A program made the position numbers and the translations under genes. A stretch of DNA of 36,229 nt from positions 1 through 36,229 of the forward strand of contig NZ_QJRC01000069.1 in the NCBI RefSeq assembly GCF_013393325.1, read 5' to 3'. The stretch is from Pseudomonas hunanensis (GTDB lineage: Bacteria; Pseudomonadota; Gammaproteobacteria; Pseudomonadales; Pseudomonadaceae). Under the pieces are notes generated by a model that saw nothing but the letters and a program-made list of their open reading frames with translations, made no database searches and had not been told where the DNA came from. Shown piece by piece: positions 25,468-33,997 of the stretch (positions within the stretch are counted from its first letter, which is position 1; each line of letters opens with the position of its first letter).

Positions 25468-26580
25468 ATGAAACGTGTAGGTCTGATCGGTTGGCGCGGT
25501 ATGGTCGGTTCCGTGCTCATGCAGCGGATGCTGGAGGAGCAGGACTTCGACCTTATCGAGCCGGTGTTCTTCACTACCTCCAATGTTGGCGGCCAGGGCC
25601 CGAACGTGGGCAAGGATACAGCGCCACTGAAGGACGCTTATTCGATTGAAGAACTCAAGACCCTCGACGTGATCCTGACCTGCCAGGGCGGCGACTACAC
25701 CAACGAGGTCTTCCCCAAGCTGCGTGAAGCCGGCTGGCAGGGGTACTGGATCGACGCCGCTTCGTCCCTGCGTATGCAGGATGACGCCGTGATCGTTCTC
25801 GACCCGGTCAACCGCAAGGTCATCGACCAGCAGCTGGACGCCGGTACCAAGAACTACATCGGCGGCAACTGCACCGTCAGCCTGATGCTGATGGGCCTGG
25901 GCGGCCTGTTCGAAGCCGGGCTGGTCGAGTGGATGAGCGCCATGACCTACCAGGCGGCCTCGGGTGCCGGCGCGCAGAACATGCGCGAGCTGATCAAGCA
26001 GATGGGCGCCACCCATGCCGCCGTTGCCGAAGACCTGGCCAACCCGGCCAGCGCCATCCTCGACATCGACCGCAAGGTTGCCGAGGCCATGCGCAGCGAA
26101 GCGTTCCCGACCGAAAACTTCGGCGTGCCGCTGGCTGGCAGCCTGATCCCGTGGATCGACAAGGAACTACCGAACGGCCAGAGCCGCGAAGAGTGGAAGG
26201 CGCAGGCCGAGACCAACAAAATTCTCGGTCGCTTCAAGAGCCCGATCCCGGTCGACGGTATCTGCGTGCGTATCGGCGCCATGCGCTGCCACAGCCAGGC
26301 GCTGACCATCAAATTGAACAAAGACGTGCCGATCGCCGACATCGAAGGCATGATCAGCCAGCACAACCCATGGGTGAAGCTGGTGCCTAACCAGCGTGAA
26401 ATCAGCATGCAGGAACTGACCCCAACCAAGGTCACCGGCACCCTGAACATCCCGGTTGGCCGCCTGCGCAAGCTGAACATGGGTTCGCAGTACCTGGGCG
26501 CGTTCACCGTGGGTGACCAGCTGCTGTGGGGCGCCGCCGAACCGCTGCGCCGCATGCTGCGGATTCTGCTGGAGCGTTGA
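25468..26580 (+). CDS. asd: Aspartate-semialdehyde dehydrogenase
   Basis: A 370-residue enzyme that reduces aspartyl phosphate to aspartate semialdehyde, a branch point for lysine, threonine, methionine and diaminopimelate. NADP-binding [14 protein letters not shown] is at the N-terminus. The nucleophile Cys135 sits in [18 protein letters not shown]. The acid-base His275 lies in [14 protein letters not shown], with the substrate Arg just before. The length and motifs are those of the Gram-negative Asd branch. It starts 63 bp after leuB and ends at a strong terminator. In P. aeruginosa the next gene is usg; here an inserted five-gene block comes between. Confidence 0.98.
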   Translation: MKRVGLIGWRGMVGSVLMQRMLEEQDFDLIEPVFFTTSNVGGQGPNVGKDTAPLKDAYSIEELKTLDVILTCQGGDYTNEVFPKLREAGWQGYWIDAASSLRMQDDAVIVLDPVNRKVIDQQLDAGTKNYIGGNCTVSLMLMGLGGLFEAGLVEWMSAMTYQAASGAGAQNMRELIKQMGATHAAVAEDLANPASAILDIDRKVAEAMRSEAFPTENFGVPLAGSLIPWIDKELPNGQSREEWKAQAETNKILGRFKSPIPVDGICVRIGAMRCHSQALTIKLNKDVPIADIEGMISQHNPWVKLVPNQREISMQELTPTKVTGTLNIPVGRLRKLNMGSQYLGAFTVGDQLLWGAAEPLRRMLRILLER

Positions 26581-26595
26581 TCGCTCTGCTTTGAC

Positions 26596-26630
26596 TAAAA
26601 ACCCGCGCTGGTGACAGCGCGGGTTTTTTA
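26596..26630 (+). terminator. Strong terminator after asd
   Basis: AAAACCCGCGCTG and CAGCGCGGGTTTT form a long perfect stem closed by a GUGA tetraloop, followed by TTTTTT. It marks the left edge of the inserted block. Confidence 0.95.
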
Positions 26631-26721
26631 TTACCAGCATGCGGCGCGGCTCCTACAAAAATCGCCTTCTGCCAGGCTTTTTTTGTTTTGTAACAGCGGC
26701 GTCCTGGAGTGGCAAAATGCC

Positions 26722-26751
26722 TGGCTTAACGAGAAATATTCTCATTATAAT
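26722..26751 (+). promoter_or_regulatory. Promoter of the ECF sigma gene
   Basis: A perfect -10 TATAAT (26746-26751) has only a weak -35 (TGGCTT, 26722-26727) at 18 bp. The Fur-like palindrome fills the spacer between them. Confidence 0.65.
26730..26744 (+). promoter_or_regulatory. Fur-box-like palindrome upstream of the ECF sigma gene
   Basis: CGAGAAATATTCTCA has the 7-1-7 form of a Fur site (TGAGAAT-N-ATTCTCA) with two departures. It lies immediately before a perfect -10 and about 46 bp before the sigma-factor start. Fur with iron would block the promoter, so the block should be on under iron starvation. Confidence 0.75.
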
Positions 26752-26790
26752 CGGCCTCCCCAGTTTGCCTGAGCATAGGAAAGTGCTGAC

Positions 26791-27282
26791 GTGCTGGAAC
26801 AACTCTTCAACGAACATGCCACCGCCTTGCACCGCTACCTGCTGCGCAAGAACTGCACGCCCAGCCTGGCAGCGGACATCGTCCAGGAAACGTTCCTGCG
26901 CCTGGCACAGATGGATGGAGTAGAGCGGCTGCTCGCGACCCCGGCCTACCTGTTCCGCGTTGCCCACAACCTGATGATCGACCATCATCGGCGCTATGGC
27001 AGCAAGCGCTACGAGGCCGAGCCGGCCAGTATCTTCGACGGCCTGATCGATGAAGCCAGTTCGCCAGAGGACCAGGCCCTGGGCGCATTAGAGCTTGAGC
27101 GCCTGCACGCAACCCTGGAGTTGCTGCCCGAGCGCACCCGCAACGTGTTCCTGCTGTGCCGGGTGGAGGGCATGACGCACAAAGAGGCTGCCGAGTATTT
27201 ACGAATTTCCACAAGTTCCGTACAAAAACACCTGGCCAGTGCCCTGGCCAGGATCGGCCGAGGGCTTGAGCCTGATCACTAG
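26791..27282 (+). CDS. ECF RNA polymerase sigma factor (FecI type)
   Basis: A 163-residue group IV sigma factor. Region 2 runs over about residues 5-70 (FNEHATALHRYLLRKN, AADIVQETFLRLAQMD, ATPAYLFRVAHNLMIDHHRR). Region 4 is about 105-160 (LELLPERTRNVFLLCRVEGMTHKEAAEYLRISTSSVQKHLASAL). This fits iron-starvation sigma factors controlled by FecR proteins. Translation starts at GTG 26791, with AGGAAAG 7 nt upstream and no nearby in-frame ATG. It leads the block sigma / anti-sigma / receptor / hemophilin / Slam. It is predicted to be repressed by Fur, and its own target is most likely the promoter before the receptor gene. Confidence 0.95.
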   Translation: MLEQLFNEHATALHRYLLRKNCTPSLAADIVQETFLRLAQMDGVERLLATPAYLFRVAHNLMIDHHRRYGSKRYEAEPASIFDGLIDEASSPEDQALGALELERLHATLELLPERTRNVFLLCRVEGMTHKEAAEYLRISTSSVQKHLASALARIGRGLEPDH

Positions 27283-27342
27283 ACCAGGCGCTGACCTGGC
27301 CGGGCTACCAGAAAAACACCAACAGGCAGCAAACACCGCACC

Positions 27343-28341
27343 GTGAACCCCTCAGAACCTGTTGACCCGATCGAGCGCAAGGCCGCCGATTGGGTCATGA
27401 AACACCGTCAAGGTCGCCTCGGTCCCGCCGAGCAAGCGGCCTATCGGCGTTGGCTGGAAGCCGACCCCCGGCATGCTGCCGTCGCCCAGCGCCTCGACCG
27501 CGCCTGGCAAGCCAGTGCGGCGCTGCGTCAGGGGTATGTGCGGCCACCGCGTCCAGCTCGCGCCGCCGGGCCGCTGGGCTGGCTACAGGCTATATGGCAA
27601 CGGCCATGGGCCAGTGGTGGCGTACTCAGCGGATTCGCGATGGCCTGTTGGTTGTGGCTGGCGCCGCCATTCTGGGTGCAGGGCCTGGGCGCCGACTACC
27701 AGACCGGCTATGGCGAAGTGCGCCATGTCACATTGGGCGATGGTAGCCAGCTTGTGCTGGGCAGCCGCAGTATTCTCAGCATCGCGTATGACGGCCAGCG
27801 ACGTATGGTGCGCCTCAAGCACGGCGAGGCAGTCTTCAGCCCTTCACCCGTTGGCGAAGCGGAGCCACGACCCTTCACTGTCAGCACGCCAGGGGCAACC
27901 ATCACCGCTCGTGGCACTCGTTATCTGGTCGCGGTCGACAAGGATGACCGCTCTGGCTGGGTGGGCGTGCTGCAGCACAGCGTTGAAATCAACCTGGTTT
28001 CCCATGGCCTGGACGATGTTTCGGCATCTGCCGTGCTGCAGCAAGGCGACAGTCTGTATTTCGGCCCACATGCCGGGCTCAAGCCACTGGAGCAATCCCC
28101 GGAGGAACTGGCCAGCTGGCAGGAGGGCAGGGTGGTGCTGCGCCAGCAGACCCTGGCCCAGGCAGTCGAGCAGTTAGGCCGTTATCGCGCAGGGTTGACG
28201 CTGGTGCGCGGCGATGCGCTGCGGCGCCTGCCGGTGAATGCCGTGGCACGGGTCGACCACGTCGATGACTCCCTGAGGCAGTTGGCCAGGCAGGCACATG
28301 CCCGGGTGCTGGAGCTTCCAGGTCTAATGCTGATTTACTGA
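27343..28341 (+). CDS. FecR-type anti-sigma factor / transmembrane sensor
   Basis: A 332-residue inner-membrane regulator. The N-terminal cytoplasmic DUF4880 domain (about residues 8-58; IERKAADWVMKHRQGRLGPAEQAAYRRWLEADPRHAAVAQRLDRAW) binds the sigma factor. One membrane segment lies near residues 88-108 (GGVLSGFAMACWLWLAPPFW). The periplasmic FecR domain follows (about 120-225; GEVRHVTLGDGSQLVLGSRSILSIAYDGQRRMVRLKHGEAVFSPSP). The C-terminal STN-like region contacts the receptor signalling domain (about 265-332). The GTG at 27343 is kept because it gives the complete DUF4880. It follows the sigma gene by 60 bp. Confidence 0.94.
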   Translation: MNPSEPVDPIERKAADWVMKHRQGRLGPAEQAAYRRWLEADPRHAAVAQRLDRAWQASAALRQGYVRPPRPARAAGPLGWLQAIWQRPWASGGVLSGFAMACWLWLAPPFWVQGLGADYQTGYGEVRHVTLGDGSQLVLGSRSILSIAYDGQRRMVRLKHGEAVFSPSPVGEAEPRPFTVSTPGATITARGTRYLVAVDKDDRSGWVGVLQHSVEINLVSHGLDDVSASAVLQQGDSLYFGPHAGLKPLEQSPEELASWQEGRVVLRQQTLAQAVEQLGRYRAGLTLVRGDALRRLPVNAVARVDHVDDSLRQLARQAHARVLELPGLMLIY

Positions 28342-28408
28342 TCTAAAAAAACAATTTAATAGATCATATCGCTCTACTGTGTTTTCCAGCTTCGCACGTT
28401 ACTGAATG

Positions 28409-28425
28409 CAAATAACTCTTATTTG
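28409..28425. promoter_or_regulatory. Perfect dyad before the receptor gene
   Basis: CAAATAA and TTATTTG are perfect inverted copies with a 3-bp centre, 25 bp before the receptor ATG. It is AT-rich and only weakly Fur-like. It is a candidate operator or part of the ECF-dependent promoter region between the anti-sigma and receptor genes. Confidence 0.5.
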
Positions 28426-28450
28426 TCTTTAGCTAGGGTGCTTGGAAACG

Positions 28451-31400
28451 ATGTCAAAGGGAGCTTCAGGGCGTTTTGCCCCCCAACGTGGAACGCTGAG
28501 CCTGGGGATTCAGCTGGCACTGTTGGCCTGCTGCGGCGCCACGCCGGTACTGCCTGCCATGGCCGCCACCGACCCGGCTGGCGACGCACGCAGCCAGGCC
28601 GGCCAGTACCATCAATTCGATGTGAAGGGCGGGGCACTTGAAGATGCCATGTTGCAGCTGGCACGCCAGGCGGGCGCCGAGCTTTACCTGACCGGCGAGG
28701 CCTTCAATGGCCTGTACGCCAACCCGGTACAGGGCCGTTTCTCTCTGGAAGGTGCGCTCAAGCAATTGCTGAGTGGTTTGCCGATCAGCTTCAGCCTGAG
28801 TGGCGGGCCCGACCGCCCGGTGATCCACCTGCAATCGGCCACCAGCGCTGGCACCGATGACCTTCACCCGACCTACGTGTACGGCCAGCGTGACGGCCGC
28901 TCGCGGGACGAGAAGGGCTACAGCGACATCTACGACCAGGACATTTCCACCGTCTACGCCGGCAAGGAGCAGATCGAGCGCTACAAGGGCGCCGCCCCCG
29001 CCGACGTGTTCAAGGGCATGCTCAACGTCTACAGCGGCGACGCCCGCAACAGCGGTGCGCTGGACCCGAACGTACGTGGCATCCAGGGCCCTGGGCGGGT
29101 GCCGCTGACCATCGACGGCACCGAGCAGGCGCTGACCGTGTACCGCGGCTACATGGGGGCCAACAACCGCAACTACATCGACCCCAACCTGATCGGTTCG
29201 ATCAAGGTAATCAAGGGGCCGAACCTGGAGCGCAATGTCTACAGCGGCGTTGGTGGCGCGGTGGTGGTCAATACCCTGAGCGTCGATGACATCCTCAAGG
29301 AGGGCGAAGCATTCGGCGGCGAGTTCAAGATCGAGGGCAGCAACAATTCGGTATCCCCGAAGCTGCCCACACTGATGACCGGGCAGATGCCCGGTGCGGA
29401 TTACCAGTACATTCCGATCAATTCGTACTACGACCCGTCGCTGTACAAGCACCCGCGTACCAGTAGCAGCAACGACCTGCTGTCGAGTGACGACAAGGCC
29501 TATCGGTTGGCACTGGGTACGCGCCAGGAGCATTTCGACCTGATGGGCGCCTACGCCTACCGGGAAAAGGGCAACCACTACGCGGGCAAGAAAAAGAGCA
29601 GTTACTACGCCAGTGGCGAGTTGGTGGATGGCAAGTGGGACTACGTGCCCAATCTGGCGCGCATCTACAAGCCTGGCGATGAAGTACCGAACAGTTCCAG
29701 CAAGATGGAGTCGTGGCTGGCCAAGGCTACCTGGAAGATCGACGAGGGCCAGCGCCTGGAATTTGGCTACCGTGCCACTGACTCGTTGTATGGCGAGATC
29801 CTGCCCTCGCGTATTTCATTTTTCACGCCGGGGAGTACCTATGATGCCGCGACCTACGGCGTGCCACAGTGGCCGCTGAGCCATGTAGACAGCAAGGCCT
29901 ATAACGTGGAGTACAAGCTCAACCCAGAAGACAACCGCTGGGTCGACTTCTACTCGAACCTGTGGATGACCCGGACCGTCAGCGATACCTACAGCTCGGG
30001 TGGCGTGCCTAATGAAACCACCGCGCAGAATCCCGAATTTCGTAATACCGCTGTGGCCAATGCCAAGCATGACCGAGCCGGGCTCACTGTCAGCAACAAG
30101 CTGAAGCTGCTGGACAGCCTCGACCTGACGTTGGGCGGGAGCTACCAGCATGAAAAGCTAAGTTCGGGCGACAGCATCTATGACCCGACCACGTTCTCGG
30201 CAACGCGTCTGTTTCCCAGGGCCGGGCGTCGCGAAGAGCAGGAATACAACTTCAACTTCGATTGGCAGCCCATTTCCTTTGCACGCTTCACAGCGGGTGG
30301 GCGCTACTCCTCGTACTGGTCGTTCGATGATTTTCTCAAGCGTCAGCAGCGTGACACGGGCGTGAGTACTCAGGTTGTCCCAAGCGGTAAAGAGCTCTGG
30401 TATACCACGCGTAAACAGCTGTCGCAGGAGGAGTGGCGCGCAGTTGTGGATGAAAAACTTCAATTCGCACAAATGTTCTGGGACATGTTCGGCTATAGCG
30501 AAGCCGAACGGCAGGCTGATAAGGCATCTATTGAAGCGAGTACGCCGTACGTTCTCGATGTGGACCAGAAAAAACACTGGGCGCATGACGGCAAGGGAAA
30601 GTATCAGCGTAGTAACAACCCGTGCATCGCGGCTGCAGCCGCTGGCGAGGAAATAGTGACATGCAGCGCTGCCCTGTACAGCGGTGCTGCAGATGCTGTC
30701 GACAGTGAGGGTAATCTGGTCAATCAGGCAGTCGATACCTCTGCGCGGCACCGCAAGGATCAGGGGTGGGTGCCCAACCTGTCCGCCACATTCTACACGT
30801 CGGAGAACGGCCGATTTTACCTTCGTTACAGCGAAGCGATCCGTTACCCAAGCATGTTCGAAAGTACCGTTGGTTTCTCGGCTTCGCTGACGCCATGGGA
30901 CTTGAAGCCTGAACATGCGCATAACTATGAAGTCGCCTATATCCATAACCTGAGTGGTTGGTGGGGCAGTGAGCAGGCGGATGTAAAGCTAACGTATTAT
31001 CACAACACGACCAATGACGTCATCGAGCGTAGCCCGCAGTTGGTGTTCTCCAATATAGAGAAACAAACTACCGCAGGCGTTGAGTTACAAGGCCGATACG
31101 ATAATGGCGGTTTTTTCACTGACTTGAGCGTGGCGCATGTGCTCAAGAATGAAGTGTGCGATGAAAACTCGGCGATGCAACTGGACGCCACCGGCGCTAC
31201 CCCGAACTGCGTGGATGACGGCTTTATCGGTGGTTACCTGGTGGGTATGGCAATGCCTGAATGGTCCGCCAACCTTGGGTTGGGCGCACGTTTCCTTGAC
31301 CGTCGCCTGGAAGTGGGTGGGCGTGTCATTTACTACAAGGGACATGACAGCAAGTTTCACAGTAACTACAGCGGTAATCCCATGGTTAGTTACTACCTGA

Positions 31401-31588
31401 ATACGCCATTGTCCTGGGATGACATTGTGACCTATGACGCGTATGTCAACTACAAGCTCACCGACGACGTGAGTGTCGAGTTGGTCGGCACCAACCTTAC
31501 CAATCTCTATTATTTGGACCCTTTGACCCGGTCGGCCATGCCCGCACCAGGCCGAACACTGAAAATCGGTTTAACAGCAAACTTCTGA
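28451..31588 (+). CDS. TonB-dependent receptor with STN signalling domain (predicted hemophilin/haem receptor)
   Basis: A 1045-residue outer-membrane transducer-receptor. Signal peptide about 1-38, ending AMA. The STN domain is at about 52-128 (QFDVKGGALEDAMLQLARQAGAELYL, SLEGALKQLLSGLPISFSL), which contacts FecR-type regulators. A linker with a possible TonB box lies near 138-146, the plug at about 165-280 (NVRGIQGPGRVPLTIDGTEQALTV, IDPNLIGSIKVIKGPN), and then a 22-strand barrel ending in Phe. LKPEHAHNYEVAY is the late-barrel motif of haem and siderophore receptors. Two Cys pairs sit in likely extracellular loops. The ATG at 28451 is preferred over a TTG at 28442. From about residue 626 onward, base composition falls relative to the first half. 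Haem from the adjacent hemophilin is the inferred cargo. Confidence 0.93.
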   Translation: MSKGASGRFAPQRGTLSLGIQLALLACCGATPVLPAMAATDPAGDARSQAGQYHQFDVKGGALEDAMLQLARQAGAELYLTGEAFNGLYANPVQGRFSLEGALKQLLSGLPISFSLSGGPDRPVIHLQSATSAGTDDLHPTYVYGQRDGRSRDEKGYSDIYDQDISTVYAGKEQIERYKGAAPADVFKGMLNVYSGDARNSGALDPNVRGIQGPGRVPLTIDGTEQALTVYRGYMGANNRNYIDPNLIGSIKVIKGPNLERNVYSGVGGAVVVNTLSVDDILKEGEAFGGEFKIEGSNNSVSPKLPTLMTGQMPGADYQYIPINSYYDPSLYKHPRTSSSNDLLSSDDKAYRLALGTRQEHFDLMGAYAYREKGNHYAGKKKSSYYASGELVDGKWDYVPNLARIYKPGDEVPNSSSKMESWLAKATWKIDEGQRLEFGYRATDSLYGEILPSRISFFTPGSTYDAATYGVPQWPLSHVDSKAYNVEYKLNPEDNRWVDFYSNLWMTRTVSDTYSSGGVPNETTAQNPEFRNTAVANAKHDRAGLTVSNKLKLLDSLDLTLGGSYQHEKLSSGDSIYDPTTFSATRLFPRAGRREEQEYNFNFDWQPISFARFTAGGRYSSYWSFDDFLKRQQRDTGVSTQVVPSGKELWYTTRKQLSQEEWRAVVDEKLQFAQMFWDMFGYSEAERQADKASIEASTPYVLDVDQKKHWAHDGKGKYQRSNNPCIAAAAAGEEIVTCSAALYSGAADAVDSEGNLVNQAVDTSARHRKDQGWVPNLSATFYTSENGRFYLRYSEAIRYPSMFESTVGFSASLTPWDLKPEHAHNYEVAYIHNLSGWWGSEQADVKLTYYHNTTNDVIERSPQLVFSNIEKQTTAGVELQGRYDNGGFFTDLSVAHVLKNEVCDENSAMQLDATGATPNCVDDGFIGGYLVGMAMPEWSANLGLGARFLDRRLEVGGRVIYYKGHDSKFHSNYSGNPMVSYYLNTPLSWDDIVTYDAYVNYKLTDDVSVELVGTNLTNLYYLDPLTRSAMPAPGRTLKIGLTANF

Positions 31589-31675
31589 GGTGAATTGATT
31601 ATGGACGGGTGAACGGCGCCGAACGTCGGACGTGCTTGTGTGTTGGATACTATTAACTTATCAATGGATTATGAA

Positions 31676-32434
31676 ATGAAAGCGTTCAATGTTTCCGTAC
31701 TTGCAGTTGCACTCCTGGGTCTGGCTGGTGTTGCGCAGGCTGACACCGCCTCGGGGCAGAGCTACACAGGCGCCATCGTAGTGGGTGGCGCCCAAGGCAA
31801 CTCTACCAATCATCCCGGTGAAGCGGGCGCGCCTGCCGTGGGTGTGTCGGCTTTCTACAACGGTACGAAAGTTGCGTTCAGCGGCCTCAAGGGCATGGTC
31901 GCGGCTGATACCCATGGTGTGACCACTATCACTACAGCCATGATGCCGCCATCGCACGCTACCCTGGGTAACTTTGACTTCAAGCAGGTTTCCACCCAGC
32001 AAGTCTACTTCGGCGAATGGTCGCAGAACGGTACCAACAATGACCCGACCCGCGTCGTCTACTACTCCGGTGATACCACGGGGCGCGTGCTGCCGACCAC
32101 CAACGTTTCCTATGCCGTCCAGGGCATCAGCAACTACTCCGGTGGCAACCTGTTGTCGGGTGACCTGACTGCGAGCTTCGGCGCTGCTGCCCCGACCCTG
32201 ACCGGTAACCTGGCTAACGGTGCACTGAAAGTCCAGTTGGCGGCCAACATCGACAAATCGACCGCTGCCTTCTCTGGCGCGGCCCTGGCACTCAACCCGA
32301 CCAACAACGCGCAGTTGTCCAAGGGCACCACTCAGGGCAGTTTCTTCGGCGCGGGCGCTGCCGCTTCCCTGGCCGGTATCGCCAAGTTCGAAAACCGTAA
32401 CTACGACACCGCGTTCGGTGGTGTGAAGAAGTAA
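31676..32434 (+). CDS. Hemophilin-like secreted haem-binding protein (Slam substrate)
   Basis: A 252-residue secreted protein. Signal peptide 1-22 ends in AQA, and the mature chain starts DTASGQ. There is no lipobox Cys and no Cys at all, so it should be soluble rather than lipid-anchored. The N-terminal ligand domain spans about 23-125 and contains the only three His of the chain, 46, 80 and 94, which are possible haem ligands. VYFGEWS (110-116) leads into the C-terminal 8-stranded TbpB-like barrel, which ends with GSFFGAGAAASLAGIAKF, the classic closing motif of Slam substrates. The ATG at 31676 is chosen because TGGA lies 7 nt upstream and the signal peptide then begins properly. It is followed by Slam. 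Haem binding is inferred from family and neighbours. Confidence 0.88.
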   Translation: MKAFNVSVLAVALLGLAGVAQADTASGQSYTGAIVVGGAQGNSTNHPGEAGAPAVGVSAFYNGTKVAFSGLKGMVAADTHGVTTITTAMMPPSHATLGNFDFKQVSTQQVYFGEWSQNGTNNDPTRVVYYSGDTTGRVLPTTNVSYAVQGISNYSGGNLLSGDLTASFGAAAPTLTGNLANGALKVQLAANIDKSTAAFSGAALALNPTNNAQLSKGTTQGSFFGAGAAASLAGIAKFENRNYDTAFGGVKK

Positions 32435-32466
32435 GCCGACCCGCTTGATACTGGTCAGTTAAGTGC

Positions 32467-32491
32467 ATCAGGGCCGCCTTGCGGCCCTGAT
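32467..32491 (+). terminator. Perfect 11-bp hairpin between hemophilin and Slam genes
   Basis: ATCAGGGCCGC and GCGGCCCTGAT form a perfect stem with a 3-nt loop, 33 bp after the hemophilin stop. There is no T-run. It may stabilise the upstream message or partly terminate, giving more secreted protein than exporter. Confidence 0.6.
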
Positions 32492-32524
32492 TGCAGCTAT
32501 TTCAAGGCCCCCGAGAGCCAAGCA

Positions 32525-33997
32525 ATGCCCCAGCCTTCACGCCTGCATTACGTCTTGTTGCTGTCCCTCCCGCTTTCTTTCCCCTTCACTGCTTTGGCCG
32601 ACCAGGACACCAACCTGCGCCTGAACCAGAGCATTGAATACCGCGCCAACCGTCAGGAGCGAGAGCTGCTCAAGGACGAAATCGCTGGCACGACGCTGGT
32701 CATCGATGGCCAGACGTACCGGGTAGAGAACAACCTTGATGACCTGGGCCGTGCCCTTTATGTTTCGGTGCAGCGCCAGCAATGGGCGGCTGTGACCGCA
32801 TTCCGCGCCCGCTACGTCGCGCTGTCAGGCCATGACCGGATGCTGCTGGCCTACGCCGATGGCGCATTGGCTCGCTCGCGTGGCGACTTGGAGCAAGCCG
32901 AGGCGCACTACCGCCAGTTGTTGACGTTGCAGGGCGACTTTCTCCCCGGCCAGCTCGAACTGGCCCGGGTGCTGTTCGAAAACCGCAAGGACCGCGAGTC
33001 GGCTGAGGCTTTCCGTCAGATCAGCCAAAGCCTGGGCCCAGCCGATGCGCGCAACCAGGGCCTGGGCAATACCGTCGACAGTTTCATCGAGGCGCTGGAC
33101 CACCGCGAAAGCTGGCAAGGCTCGCTTGCCATCGGCCCGACCTGGAACGACAACCTCAACCAGTCCTCGGAGAGCACCACCCACTACCGCCTGGAAACCA
33201 GTGACGGGGTGTACCTGGTCGAGCGCAAGATGCCCAAGGCAGTGTCGGCACAAGGCATCGACTACGAAGCCACACTGAACAAGCGCGTAGCGCTGTCCGG
33301 CCACCATGGCGTATTCGGCCGGGCGCTCGCCTACGGGCAGGCTTACGACAAAGAGAGCAAGTACAACGAAGACACCTTCATCGGTAACACCGGCTACAGC
33401 TATCAGGACGGGCGCAACCAGTACAGCCTGGGCCCACAGTTCGAATACAACCGCATTGGCAGTGACCCGATGTACTCAGCCTGGGGCCTGCGCGGTGAAT
33501 GGATGCACAACCTTTCGGCCACGCGCATGCTCAAGCTGGAAGGCGAATACAAGGACATGGCCTACCGCCGCCAGGCCGCGGACACCTATGACGGCAGCGC
33601 AGCCTCCGTGTACGCCACTTTGTGGCAAGCCCTGCCACAGCAGTGGGTGCTGTTCGGCGGCTTCGACCTCACCGACCGCAACACCCGCGATGCTACCGAA
33701 GCCTACTTCCAGAGGGGCCTGCGCCTGGGCGTTGCCAAGGACTTCGACATCGGCCTGAGCACTGTGCTGTTCGCCTCCTGGCGCACCCGCCAGTACGACG
33801 CCTACAGTGCCTTGCTCGATGACCGGCGTCATGAAGAGGAGCAGGGCTATACCTTTATCGTGCGCGCACCGGGCCTGGCCTTCCACGATCTGGTACCCAG
33901 CCTGACCTTCAAGTACAACAAGGTGAACAGCAACGTCGACTGGCTGTACAGCTGGGAGCGCAACAGCGTCAGCCTCAAGCTGGAGAAGCAGTTCTGA
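32525..33997 (+). CDS. Slam (surface lipoprotein assembly modifier; type XI secretion outer-membrane protein)
   Basis: A 490-residue outer-membrane protein that exports TbpB-like substrates. Signal peptide about 1-25 (ends ALA before DQDTN). The N-terminal periplasmic TPR domain is at about 50-190 (LLAYADGALARSRGDLEQAEAHYRQLLTL, LPGQLELARVLFENRKDRESAEAFRQI). The 14-stranded barrel runs from about 200, starting WQGSLAIGPTWNDNLNQSS, the DUF560 signature. The C-terminus ends in Phe, as barrel proteins do. It directly follows its predicted cargo gene, the usual arrangement for type XI secretion. A usg gene begins 83 bp downstream on the same strand; no clear terminator separates them. Confidence 0.94.
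   Translation: MPQPSRLHYVLLLSLPLSFPFTALADQDTNLRLNQSIEYRANRQERELLKDEIAGTTLVIDGQTYRVENNLDDLGRALYVSVQRQQWAAVTAFRARYVALSGHDRMLLAYADGALARSRGDLEQAEAHYRQLLTLQGDFLPGQLELARVLFENRKDRESAEAFRQISQSLGPADARNQGLGNTVDSFIEALDHRESWQGSLAIGPTWNDNLNQSSESTTHYRLETSDGVYLVERKMPKAVSAQGIDYEATLNKRVALSGHHGVFGRALAYGQAYDKESKYNEDTFIGNTGYSYQDGRNQYSLGPQFEYNRIGSDPMYSAWGLRGEWMHNLSATRMLKLEGEYKDMAYRRQAADTYDGSAASVYATLWQALPQQWVLFGGFDLTDRNTRDATEAYFQRGLRLGVAKDFDIGLSTVLFASWRTRQYDAYSALLDDRRHEEEQGYTFIVRAPGLAFHDLVPSLTFKYNKVNSNVDWLYSWERNSVSLKLEKQF

Noticed and set aside
22075..26016. Very long minus-strand open frame (about 1313 codons) opposite leuC to asd
   Set aside because: It lies antisense to five well-recognised genes, is low-complexity and His/Gln/Ala rich, and exists because high GC third positions remove stop codons.
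28451..28570. Possible lipobox (LLAC) in the receptor signal peptide
   Set aside because: The residue two before Cys is Leu, a good AMA cleavage site lies further on, and TonB receptors are not lipoproteins.
26791..33997. Siderophore receptor operon (FecA/FpvA type)
   Set aside because: The hemophilin-like cargo plus Slam next to the receptor point to a protein-bound haem ligand instead, though the receptor alone could not exclude a siderophore.
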